From Dyadobacter koreensis (GTDB taxonomy: Bacteria > Bacteroidota > Bacteroidia > Cytophagales > Spirosomataceae), in NCBI RefSeq assembly GCF_900108855.1, contig NZ_FNXY01000006.1, forward strand, positions 62,001 to 126,000: 64,000 nucleotides of DNA, written 5' to 3'. The position numbers were made by a program, and so were the translations under genes. The notes under the pieces were generated by a model, which was not told the DNA's origin, did not search any database, and was given only the letters and a program-made list of their open reading frames with translations. Positions 1 to 8,582 of the stretch are shown here, in pieces. Every line of letters starts with the position of its first letter. Positions within the stretch are counted from its first letter, which is position 1.

Positions 1-22
1 CTTTACTTAAAATGAAAGCATC

Positions 23-1522
23 GTGATCTTTACACCAAAAGAAACACTTACCGAGCGAGAGGTCGAAAACGGGCTGAATACAGTGCTAAAGGAAGGAATG
101 GCGACTGAGGCCATGGTAACTCTGGCCGGAGGGACCTTTATGGTTGCATTTGCAATCATGCTTGGTGCAAGTAATTTTCAAATCGGACTGCTGGCTTCAT
201 TGCCTACATTCACCAATATTTTCCAGCTAGTTTCGGTCTTTTTAATCCGTAAATATAATAACCGCCGGGCAGTTTCAGTTATTTGCTGCATACTGGCCCG
301 CATTCCGATGGTATTACTGGGGGCGATGCCATTTTTTTTCGGTGACAATGCTCCGGTTAGTTTGCTGCTTTGTTTCCTGTTTTTTTACTACCTGTTCGGC
401 TCGATCGCGGGTCCCAGCTGGAATGCCTGGATGAAAGACCTGGTACCTGGTGATAAACTTGGTGCTTTTTTCTCAAAACGAAGCCGGTATGCACAAATAT
501 TAAATGTCGTTCTCAGTATTCTTCTGGCAGTCTCTATTGATTACTTGCGCAGGAATGCACCGCAATATCAACTCTACGTGTATGCGGCGATGTTCATGAC
601 AGCCGGAATTGCCGGTCTCGGTGCGGTAGGCTTGTTGGCTAGGGTGCCGGAGCCCAGATCTTATCTTCCGAACGAAAATATCATGAAAATGTTCGTGAAA
701 CCGTTGCGTGATAAAAACTTCCAGAGATTGTTGGTTTTTAATTCGCTATGGTTGTTCTCAGTAAATATAGCGACACCTTTTTTCACTGTCTTTATGTTAA
801 AAACGCTGGGGCTTACCATGACCTATATCATCCCGCTGACTATCTTGAGCCAGCTTGCCAGTATTCTTACGATCGGATACTGGGGGAAATTTGCCGACCG
901 GTATAGTAACAAGACAATCATTTCCATTTGCGCGCCGCTCTATCTGGCGTGTGTAATCGCGTGGTGTTTCGTAGGAATTTATACCAATTTAATATCCAAT
1001 CTCGCACTTCTGGCAGTGATCCACATAGTCAGCGGGTCGAGTAATGCAGGTATAGGGCTGGCGTTGACAAACATAGGATTGAAGCTTGCTCCTTCGCGTG
1101 AAGCGATCGTCTATCTTTCGGTCAAAAATATTATTACCGCAGTCTTTTCCTCACTAGCACCATTGCTCGGAGGCTATATGGCCGATTATTATACATTAAG
1201 ACAACTGCGGGTAATTGCCGAATGGAGTGGGCCAAATCTGCAAAAAACCTTTCGATTACTGCTTTTACATGAATGGAACTTCCTTTTTCTTATAGGTGCA
1301 GTACTCATGGTGATTGCACTCCAGTTTTTACCTCGTGTGCGCGAAGCAGGAGAAGTTCACAAAAGCGTGGTAAAAAGGATCATGCGGACAAGCCTGCGGA
1401 GCAACTTACGTGATTATTTTGTGATTGATGTATTAATAAACTGGCATTCATCATTAAATAATATGCTTAAAATTAACCTTCTCAATTCTGAAAAGACCAG
1501 CCGGGAACAGCGGCACCAGTAG
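23..1522 (+). CDS. MFS transporter
   Basis: Predicted inner-membrane major facilitator superfamily permease of 499 residues. The protein is almost entirely hydrophobic helices separated by short basic loops, and a long loop near residues 205-235 would join two six-helix bundles. The start used is a GTG; the ATG 11 nt upstream is out of frame. The substrate cannot be read from the sequence. It stands alone on the plus strand and converges on the antiporter gene. The basic, Asn-rich C-terminal tail of about 50 residues lies outside the membrane core. Family assignment is firm; function beyond transport is unknown. Confidence 0.8.
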   Translation: MIFTPKETLTEREVENGLNTVLKEGMATEAMVTLAGGTFMVAFAIMLGASNFQIGLLASLPTFTNIFQLVSVFLIRKYNNRRAVSVICCILARIPMVLLGAMPFFFGDNAPVSLLLCFLFFYYLFGSIAGPSWNAWMKDLVPGDKLGAFFSKRSRYAQILNVVLSILLAVSIDYLRRNAPQYQLYVYAAMFMTAGIAGLGAVGLLARVPEPRSYLPNENIMKMFVKPLRDKNFQRLLVFNSLWLFSVNIATPFFTVFMLKTLGLTMTYIIPLTILSQLASILTIGYWGKFADRYSNKTIISICAPLYLACVIAWCFVGIYTNLISNLALLAVIHIVSGSSNAGIGLALTNIGLKLAPSREAIVYLSVKNIITAVFSSLAPLLGGYMADYYTLRQLRVIAEWSGPNLQKTFRLLLLHEWNFLFLIGAVLMVIALQFLPRVREAGEVHKSVVKRIMRTSLRSNLRDYFVIDVLINWHSSLNNMLKINLLNSEKTSREQRHQ

Positions 1523-1556
1523 TACTTTGCCGGATTTCTGTAAAGCTTTAAAGGAA

Positions 1557-3716
1557 TCAACGAGAAAACATTTTACCAATCAATTGCCCAATCTCCGCAA
1601 AATCGTCATGATTATTTACTGAACGTTTTTCTTTGTGATCAGGGTGCTGCTGACTGAAAGGATAAACAAGAAGAAAGTTATTTTCCTTGACGTGTTTATC
1701 GAGAAAATCGGTAATTAAAGCCATTTGCGGGAAATAGGAAACCATTCCCCGTTTTGCCATAAATATAATCAGGCCTTCGTCTTCGGTAAGACTGGTTGCA
1801 GCCAATTCTGCTTCCTGCCAATGACTTATGCTGTGCAGCGACGATTCAATACTGGATTTATTTATAACTCTTTGCAAGACCTGCAAGACAGAATCGTCAG
1901 CATAAAAGCTCATTAATGCACCTGAATTTTTGGCGATGTTCCAGACACGCAGAAGAGCATTGAAAAATCCTGCTTCTCTTTCTGCTCTGCTTGGAATAAG
2001 AACGAGATATCGCTTAACAGTAGCAATGGGCTGCCCAGCGTGATAGATCAGCGTATTTACATTATCATTTTGAAGATATCCATTGTGAAGATTGTGTACG
2101 AATGATGGCGTGAAACCTTTTTCCGGCTGCAAACCGATGACAAGGTCTGTGATATGCTTTTCCTTGATAACATTGCTTATTCCGGATGCAACATCGCTGT
2201 CGTAACGAGTCAGTGACTGGATTTCTACATCAGCGGCGGCACCTGTATCGACTGCGATATGAAGTGTTTTTTTTGCATTTCTGATCGACGATTCGTTTTT
2301 ATCATCATTAATAATATTCAAAGCAATCAGCCTGTCGTGGTTATGGTGTGCCTTGATCAGTAAACTGAGATTGACTATTTTTTCTACCGTTTGTTCATAA
2401 TTTACAGCCATCAGAATATTCTCTGTTTCAGGATTGATTCCGGAGGCAGTATCTTCCTTTTCTGCTTCGGCAACACGTTGTGCGCTGGACATCGATACAA
2501 ACGAAGAAACAGTACAGGAAACAAGAATAAGAAGAATACTACCATTCAACACGTGTTCACTAAGTAATCTGACAGACGTTCCATCGGCTGTTTCAGAAAC
2601 GATAATATTGTATCCGACCATGACAGATGCCAGTGTAGCTGCCGCTGATGCCGAACTCATTCCGAAAATAAGCATTCCTTCATCTTTGCTGAGGTGGAAT
2701 GTCTTTTGAGTTACAACAGCTGCCAGGTATTTTCCTCCAATTGAGGCGACCAGCATAACGGCAGCAACGCCCAAAGTTTCCAGACTTTTAAAGAATACCT
2801 TAAAGTCGATCAGCATCCCGACACTGATCAGAAAGAAAGGAATGAAAATCGCATTGCCTACAAATTCAACCCGGTTCATCATCGCAGATGAATGAGGTAT
2901 CAGTTTATTTAACGCCAGTCCTGCGAAAAAAGCTCCGATAATTGCTTCAATACCCGCCAGTTCGGCCAGCACGGCAGCCAGATAAATGATGACAAGAACA
3001 AAAATATATTGTGAGATTTTATCATCTACACGTTTGAAAAACCACCTTCCGATGATCGGGAAAACGAAGAGTACCGTCGCTCCGAATGCTACGATTGATA
3101 AGCTCAGGCGGGTCCAGAAGGCATTGTTAACTTCCCCTTGTGTCATTCCGACGACAACAGCCAGAACCAGAAGAGACAATACATCGGTGATCATCGTGCC
3201 TCCAACGGTGATGTTGACCGAGAGATTTTTCGATATGCCCAATTTGCTCACCATCGGGTAGGAGATGAGCGTATGAGAAGAAAACAAACTGGCAAACAGC
3301 ACAGAGGTTAACACAGAAAAATGAAGGACGTAATAGCCACCTGTAAATCCCAGAATAAAGGGTATTGCGAAGGTGTACAACGTGAAAGTGATACTTTTCC
3401 ATTTGTTCTTTTTGAAATCGCCCATATCAATTTCGAGCCCGGCCAGAAACATAATGTAAAGCAATCCGGTTGTCCCGGTGACGACTACGCTGCTGTCTCG
3501 TGCGAGAAGATTTAGACCATTTGGCCCAACCACGGCTCCGGCAATCAGTAGTCCGAGTAAATGCGGCACCTTTATTTTATTAAGCAAAAGTGGCGCGCTT
3601 AAAATAATGATGAGTTCGAGCAGAAATTTCAATACCGGGTCTTCAATCGGCAGGCTGCCGATATGTATATTTAATAACGGCATATTAGCGTTGGGTTGAA
3701 CGGGTGAGTTCCACAT
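1557..3716 (-). CDS. Kef-type cation:proton antiporter (CPA2) with universal-stress-like C-terminal domain
   Basis: Monovalent cation:proton antiporter of 719 residues in the inner membrane. Residues about 25-410 form the CPA2 membrane domain: 12 or so helices, with GLLIAGAVVGPNGLNLL and GLEIDMGDFKKNKW typical of Kef/NapA proteins. From about residue 430 a soluble tail (NILMAVNYEQTVEKIVNLSLL) resembles tandem universal stress protein folds, as in CHX/Kef-like antiporters of Bacteroidota. The annotated start overlaps the upstream lipoprotein gene by 32 nt; the in-frame Met12 (first base 3683) would remove the overlap and begin just after that gene's stop, so it may be the real start. Likely role: pH or Na+/K+ homeostasis (inference). 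Confidence 0.88.
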   Translation of the reverse strand: MWNSPVQPNANMPLLNIHIGSLPIEDPVLKFLLELIIILSAPLLLNKIKVPHLLGLLIAGAVVGPNGLNLLARDSSVVVTGTTGLLYIMFLAGLEIDMGDFKKNKWKSITFTLYTFAIPFILGFTGGYYVLHFSVLTSVLFASLFSSHTLISYPMVSKLGISKNLSVNITVGGTMITDVLSLLVLAVVVGMTQGEVNNAFWTRLSLSIVAFGATVLFVFPIIGRWFFKRVDDKISQYIFVLVIIYLAAVLAELAGIEAIIGAFFAGLALNKLIPHSSAMMNRVEFVGNAIFIPFFLISVGMLIDFKVFFKSLETLGVAAVMLVASIGGKYLAAVVTQKTFHLSKDEGMLIFGMSSASAAATLASVMVGYNIIVSETADGTSVRLLSEHVLNGSILLILVSCTVSSFVSMSSAQRVAEAEKEDTASGINPETENILMAVNYEQTVEKIVNLSLLIKAHHNHDRLIALNIINDDKNESSIRNAKKTLHIAVDTGAAADVEIQSLTRYDSDVASGISNVIKEKHITDLVIGLQPEKGFTPSFVHNLHNGYLQNDNVNTLIYHAGQPIATVKRYLVLIPSRAEREAGFFNALLRVWNIAKNSGALMSFYADDSVLQVLQRVINKSSIESSLHSISHWQEAELAATSLTEDEGLIIFMAKRGMVSYFPQMALITDFLDKHVKENNFLLVYPFSQQHPDHKEKRSVNNHDDFAEIGQLIGKMFSR

Positions 3717-4260
3717 AAAATTTAGCCGTACAAGACTGATTAATATTAATTGTCTGTATGCCTTTCAGAACCTCATTGGTAAGAGGATTAAGATCAACGG
3801 TTAGCGTTGCCATTTTGGTTGCTGAAGTATCGCTGCTAAATTGCAGGTTTATGCCGGTACTATCAAAACGCGCATTGTAGACCCGGACAGTTTTGTTGTT
3901 TTTATCAATCACCCGGGTGTATAATCCGGTCGAATCGCTTATAAATTCCCACTGATTTGCACGCTGATCACCGATGACATATTCGCTGCAATTGGACTCG
4001 CGGCAGACGGATCTTCCGCTCCACAGGCCAGCAATATTTTCAGGCCAATGCTGAATAATCAGCGTGTCCTTTTTGGTTAAAAGGCTATCCCGCATCTTTA
4101 AGAGTGAAATGTAATCCGCTTCTTTTAGCGCGAACTCTTGCTCTTTTTTGCTTACTGCCTGTTCTCGCTGGGCAAGTTGCTGCTCTTTCTGCTCGTTTTG
4201 GCACCCCCATATTAAAATGCAGCTGAGCAAGATGGCGAAGAAAGTTTTAGGTATCGTCAT
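3685..4260 (-). CDS. Coiled-coil lipoprotein of unknown function
   Basis: A 191-residue predicted SPII lipoprotein: hydrophobic signal followed by the lipobox IWGC (Cys20). A short charged heptad-like segment (residues 22-65, rich in Q, K and E) suggests a coiled coil, followed by a beta-rich globular part of about 110 residues. I do not recognise the globular fold. It lies directly upstream of, and probably cotranscribed with, the cation:proton antiporter, so a role in envelope ion or stress homeostasis is possible but unproven. Confidence 0.75.
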   Translation of the reverse strand: MTIPKTFFAILLSCILIWGCQNEQKEQQLAQREQAVSKKEQEFALKEADYISLLKMRDSLLTKKDTLIIQHWPENIAGLWSGRSVCRESNCSEYVIGDQRANQWEFISDSTGLYTRVIDKNNKTVRVYNARFDSTGINLQFSSDTSATKMATLTVDLNPLTNEVLKGIQTININQSCTAKFYVELTRSTQR

Positions 4261-4590
4261 GGCGTATGGGCTGGATTGAAACGATCTTTATCGTCTGCTT
4301 TTTCTACAATTTACTTTCGCAAGTTATCAATCCAATTGAAGGAACCAAATATAAGCCTTGATTGCTTCATGAAAATCTTTCAGCAGTTTAATGAAAGTAC
4401 GTCCTGATACTTTTCGTAAGGCCATTTGGATGTGAGTTATATCAGTTGAATATTATTTGTCGGGATCGGTAAAGTTTTTTTAGATGAAAAACTTCATATG
4501 GGTTTATAAAGAATAGACGAAATAATGAAAGAAGTTTTCCGGAAGCCCTTTCTTTAGCGTATTGTCAGTATGTCTGATAAATTTTTTTGT
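4261..4590. other. Intergenic stretch, no gene seen
   Basis: AT-rich spacer between the coiled-coil lipoprotein gene and the terminator of the sugar-isomerase gene. It should hold the promoter of the minus-strand lipoprotein/antiporter pair near 4270-4330, but I see no clear TAnnTTTG element. The only open frame over its lower part is lysine/phenylalanine-rich and crosses the terminator hairpin, so I do not count it as a gene. Confidence 0.5.
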
Positions 4591-4626
4591 AAAAAAGAGA
4601 AGCCAACCTTTTACAATTGACTTCTC
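4591..4626 (-). terminator. Rho-independent terminator
   Basis: Read on the minus strand, GAGAAGTCAA pairs with TTGGCTTCTC (10 bp, one G-T) and is followed by a run of six T. It lies 36 nt beyond the stop of the TIM-barrel gene and would end the sugar dehydrogenase/isomerase operon. Confidence 0.8.
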
Positions 4627-4661
4627 AGAGGCGTAATAATTCAGTTTAGGTTTCGAAAATT

Positions 4662-5597
4662 TTATCCGATGACTTTCTTTAAATTCGTATAACAAGTCTG
4701 GATGGTATCAAATGATGGCGCGAGGTCATATTCAACAAAAAAATATTTTAATCCTGATACATTGGCAGCTTCAAAAATTCTCTTAAATTCTACCACTCCG
4801 TTACCAACTTCGGTGATGGTCTGAAGATCTTTTTTAATATCCTTGACGTGCCACAACGGAAAGCGGCCAGGATGTTCTTTGAATAACGCAACAGGATCTT
4901 TTCCGGCTTTAGTTGCCCAGGCCAGGTCCAGTTCCATTTTTACAAGATCTTTATCTGTTTGAGAAAGTACCAGTTCGTAAGCTGTTTTACCGCCTTCAAC
5001 AGGATCAAATTCCGTTGCATGATTGTGATATGCAAACTCAATTCCTGCTTTTTTACTGGCTTCTCCTGTCTTCTGGAACACTTCGATGGAATTTTTCACT
5101 TCATCCATAGTGCCCACAGGCGTGCTTGCACAAACCAAAAAACTAAGTTGAGCTTCGGCAGCGTCGTCAACCAATTGCTGATAATTATCACGAAGATTCA
5201 TCATCGTAGGGATTGTAATCGGTTTTCCGTCCGAACCCGTAGGCATTTTACGGCCCGGTGGCATTTTGAAAGGCGCACCGAGCGCATGGTGTGCACGCCA
5301 TTTTAAACCCAGATCTTCCGCTAACTTTTTGAATTCTTTTGGTTTATATCCGTAATATCCTCCACGTGTGCTGAATGCTGTTTCAATTTCTTTATATCCG
5401 ATCGAGGCAATTTTTTCAAGTGTTGCTTTCGGATCGTTGTTCATTTTTTCAAATACAGTAAATAACTGAATGCCGACAGGTCTTTCCGCTGCAAACATCT
5501 CAGCCAGCCCCGAAGCTTTTGATAAATAGGGTAAAGCCAGGCTTCCAGCCGCAATTGCGCCTGCTTTTTTTAGAAAACCTCTTCTGTTATCACGCAT
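4662..5597 (-). CDS. Tat-exported sugar phosphate isomerase/epimerase family protein (TIM barrel)
   Basis: Xylose-isomerase-like TIM-barrel protein of 311 residues. The N-terminus carries a twin-arginine signal (NRRGFLKKAG followed by a hydrophobic Ala/Gly-rich stretch), so it should be exported folded. The barrel starts at VGIQLFTVFEKMNNDP; metal-site type residues are visible in AYHNHATEF, MELDLAWATKAG, WHVKDI and FVEYD, which match the E/D/H/E pattern of the AP endonuclease 2-like family. It is 36 nt downstream of the large sugar dehydrogenase gene and shares its terminator. Substrate unknown; members often act on oxidised sugars such as 3-keto sugars, which would fit its neighbour (inference). 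Confidence 0.87.
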   Translation of the reverse strand: MRDNRRGFLKKAGAIAAGSLALPYLSKASGLAEMFAAERPVGIQLFTVFEKMNNDPKATLEKIASIGYKEIETAFSTRGGYYGYKPKEFKKLAEDLGLKWRAHHALGAPFKMPPGRKMPTGSDGKPITIPTMMNLRDNYQQLVDDAAEAQLSFLVCASTPVGTMDEVKNSIEVFQKTGEASKKAGIEFAYHNHATEFDPVEGGKTAYELVLSQTDKDLVKMELDLAWATKAGKDPVALFKEHPGRFPLWHVKDIKKDLQTITEVGNGVVEFKRIFEAANVSGLKYFFVEYDLAPSFDTIQTCYTNLKKVIG

Positions 5598-5633
5598 AAA
5601 ATAGAAAATTAGTAAGTTAAAGTTAGTTCTGGA

Positions 5634-8453
5634 CTATTGCTGAAATTTGATTTTTGAGAATGACATCAAAGGCTGAATTGCCTTCGCTTCCTCATTTTTA
5701 AACACAAAGTATAAATCGTGTTTTCCTTTGGTGTCGTTTAATTTGATCTTTACCGGGGGGCGTGCGAACGGATTTCTAGGTTTCACGGGTTCTCCCGGTT
5801 TTGCATTTTTCTTTTCACTTTCCATTTCAGCCATTACTTTGGCGATATCTACTTCCGGCGCAATGTCCACCTTTTCCGTTCCAACGACCGGTCCTGTCGG
5901 AGAATCAAGTCTAACCTCTATCGTTCCTCCAACACTTCCTTCCCGTCGTTGCGCAGAAGCATCCAATTCAAGTTTTTCGATACCCGAAAGATCGATGTTT
6001 TGTAAAGCCAGATAACTGTTATTGAACGTGACCATACTAAAACCTAAACCTGCCACACCGAGTGCTTTTAACTCTGTTCCTTTCGAAACAGGCGCTTCGG
6101 CCGCATATATTTCAGGATTTCTAAGCACGATCATTTCTTCGGAAGTTTGTGCCGGAATTGATTTGGCTCCGCTAACAGCTCGGTCGGTGAACGCGGCGCG
6201 AATGATCACAGAGCCTTTCCCGTTGTCACCTTTTGGAATTTCAGGCTTATAATCACCTTTGATAGGAAGGGTGCTGAGTGTTTTGTCTGTACTATTCAAA
6301 ATATATTTGACAATAACTTCCGCGTCAGCTACCGGTAGCGCCGGGTGAGCAGCCATTGCAACTTCTCCCCAAACACCTGATCCGCCCTCTAGTACTTTTT
6401 TTACAAGTTTATCCAGTGCACCTGACTGTCCTTTGTATTTATTGGAAATATCGGCGAAAGACGGACCAACCGATTTTGTGTTTGGCTGATGACAAACTTT
6501 ACAATCGCTTTTACTCATCAGGACCTGGGCCACGGCAAATTGTGTTGACGCGTCTACACTTCGTTGGCTCTGAATTACTTCAGCATAATCAAAACCTTCG
6601 GAAGTGTAATCAATACTGACTGCCACCTGATCTGGTTTGATTTTTCCGTCTGACAAACTTCCGTCTTCCTTATCGCTTACGTTTACCGCATATGCTATCG
6701 GCTTATCGGCAAAGAAAAATGTTTTATTTCCTGTCAGATCGACTGAAACCTGTGGAGGCTCATTACCTGCAACAATTTTCAAAGACTGGGTATTACTCGC
6801 GCCTTTCGCATCCGTTACTGTCAAACTTGCCGTGTACACTCCCGATTTAGCGAATGAAACGGCAGGGTTTGCCGTTGCAAAGGTTCTTGGAGCGACTCCT
6901 GCTCCTGTAACTTTCCAACTATATTTCAAAGCGTCGCCATCAAAATCTTTTGTGCCTTCCGATGACAATTTAGCAGAAAACGGAACTGTTCCACCTTTTT
7001 TATCAGTAGAGACCTGGACGATCGGCTTTCTGTTTCCTCCGTTGTATTCAATTCTGATCAGACGTGAATTATCGCTTTTTCTGAACCAGTTGCTGCCATA
7101 TTCCAGAATATACAAGTCGCCATCGGGACCAAATTTAATGTCGATCGGCTGCACCGGATGATAACTCGGAAGAACCCGCTCCATAGTATCATAGTCCCCG
7201 TTTTCTTTCATGGATATTGCCATAATCCAGCCACGTGAAAAGTCGGCAGCGATCCACTTGTTTTCATAATATGCCGGCCACGGACGTTTTGGATTTACAA
7301 AATCTGATTTGTGGTAAATCGGTCCGCCTGTCGCACTTCTTGAACCTGAGCCAACCAATGGGAATTTCTCAGAAACACCGTAAGGATAGTAAATAAAATT
7401 AGGTGCCGTGGCAGGCAGTTCTCTTAATCCTGTATTATTCGGTGAAGTATTAATCAGGTTATTCGGATCTTTTTTCTCCATCGGTTTATTGGCAGCATAA
7501 TCGAAAACCGGGAAAGCTTGATTATCAGCAACAAACCAGGGCCAACCGAAATTTCCAGGTTTGCGGGCCTGATTCAACTCATCATAACCTCTTGGTCCGA
7601 TATCAGAATCTTCATTGGCGTCAGGGCCCACTTCTCCCCAATATACATAACCTGTTTTGCTGTCAATCGCAATTCTCCATGGATTCCTATGTCCCATAGA
7701 ATAAATTTCCGGACGCGTTTTTGCTGTTCCCTTTGGATAAAGGTTACCATCCGGGATTGTATAGGTACCGTCCGCTTCCGGATGAATTCTCAGAATCTTT
7801 CCTCTCAAATCATTTGTGTTTCCGGCATGTCCCTGGTCGTCCCAGCTGCTTCTTCCTTCGCGCTCATCAGTTTGCGCAGCCTTCTGGTTTCCGGTATTAT
7901 TTCCAACGGTCAGATAAAGATTTCCAGCCTTGTCCCAGGTCATTCCGCCGCCGGTATGACAGCAGACCTCGCGTTGCGTTTCGACTTCTAAAACTGTTTT
8001 TTTGGAACTTTCCACCAACTGGTCCTCTTTAATTTCCCAGCGCGTGAGAATGTGTTTTTTCTCGGTCGGGTGTGCATAGTACAGATAAATCCAGTGATTT
8101 TTTTCATAATTCGGATCCATCGTGAAACCCATTAAACCTTCCTCAGCTTCCTTAACCACGCCGTCTGCGCCTGTATACTTCGTATTGACCGGGATCATGG
8201 CAATAAGATCCGTAGTTTTTGTTGCTGCGTTATACTTTTTGAGCGCCCCTTTTCTCTCAATAATGTAAGCGGAACCGTCTTTTAAAACCTCGAAAACCAT
8301 AGGCTCGTCAAGATTTTCAGCGACGACAACCGGTGTGAAACGGCTTTCATCGGGCTTTGGCGGACTGTCCTGAACGGTGAATGAAGCCAGGAACGCAAGT
8401 CCGGCCACTTTCAAACTCAATTTCGTAAAACTAAAAATTCGGGGTAACATCAT
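5634..8453 (-). CDS. Secreted sugar dehydrogenase-like protein with PKD, cytochrome c and CBM-like domains
   Basis: Multidomain exported protein of 939 residues. After a signal peptide (about residues 1-25), residues about 35-475 form a glucose/sorbosone dehydrogenase beta-propeller (GLMGFTMDPNYEKNHWIYLY, GHRNPWRIAIDSKTG, FGPDGDLYILEYGSNWF). Residues about 478-570 are a PKD-like domain. A class I cytochrome c domain follows, with heme site C651-KV-C654-H655 and a likely axial Met in GEVAMAAHP. The last 180 residues (EELIVLRNP-type start at EEMIVLRNPEIYAAEAP) resemble a CBM6-like carbohydrate-binding module. Such proteins probably oxidise sugars with PQQ and pass electrons to the attached heme (family knowledge). 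It heads an operon with the TIM-barrel gene. Confidence 0.88.
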   Translation of the reverse strand: MMLPRIFSFTKLSLKVAGLAFLASFTVQDSPPKPDESRFTPVVVAENLDEPMVFEVLKDGSAYIIERKGALKKYNAATKTTDLIAMIPVNTKYTGADGVVKEAEEGLMGFTMDPNYEKNHWIYLYYAHPTEKKHILTRWEIKEDQLVESSKKTVLEVETQREVCCHTGGGMTWDKAGNLYLTVGNNTGNQKAAQTDEREGRSSWDDQGHAGNTNDLRGKILRIHPEADGTYTIPDGNLYPKGTAKTRPEIYSMGHRNPWRIAIDSKTGYVYWGEVGPDANEDSDIGPRGYDELNQARKPGNFGWPWFVADNQAFPVFDYAANKPMEKKDPNNLINTSPNNTGLRELPATAPNFIYYPYGVSEKFPLVGSGSRSATGGPIYHKSDFVNPKRPWPAYYENKWIAADFSRGWIMAISMKENGDYDTMERVLPSYHPVQPIDIKFGPDGDLYILEYGSNWFRKSDNSRLIRIEYNGGNRKPIVQVSTDKKGGTVPFSAKLSSEGTKDFDGDALKYSWKVTGAGVAPRTFATANPAVSFAKSGVYTASLTVTDAKGASNTQSLKIVAGNEPPQVSVDLTGNKTFFFADKPIAYAVNVSDKEDGSLSDGKIKPDQVAVSIDYTSEGFDYAEVIQSQRSVDASTQFAVAQVLMSKSDCKVCHQPNTKSVGPSFADISNKYKGQSGALDKLVKKVLEGGSGVWGEVAMAAHPALPVADAEVIVKYILNSTDKTLSTLPIKGDYKPEIPKGDNGKGSVIIRAAFTDRAVSGAKSIPAQTSEEMIVLRNPEIYAAEAPVSKGTELKALGVAGLGFSMVTFNNSYLALQNIDLSGIEKLELDASAQRREGSVGGTIEVRLDSPTGPVVGTEKVDIAPEVDIAKVMAEMESEKKNAKPGEPVKPRNPFARPPVKIKLNDTKGKHDLYFVFKNEEAKAIQPLMSFSKIKFQQ

Positions 8454-8519
8454 GGATGGATCAATTATATAGTCAGGTTAATACAATACTTTTGAAATAT
8501 ACTAATATTTTAAGAAAAA

Positions 8520-8575
8520 ATAGTTAAAAGCGAAGAGGTGCCGAATCTTTCAATCCGACACTCTTCTTTCCATCC
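8520..8575 (-). terminator. Probable terminator of the TonB receptor gene
   Basis: On the minus strand, GAAGAGTGTCG and CGGCACCTCTTC can form a stem with one bulged base, followed after a few bases by a T-rich tract. It sits just downstream of the receptor's stop. The T-run is imperfect, so this is moderate support only. Confidence 0.45.
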
Positions 8576-8582
8576 ATCAGTA

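Noticed and set aside
4504..4695. 63-residue minus-strand open frame
   Set aside because: Overlaps the end of the TIM-barrel gene and includes its terminator; composition is low-complexity Lys/Phe.
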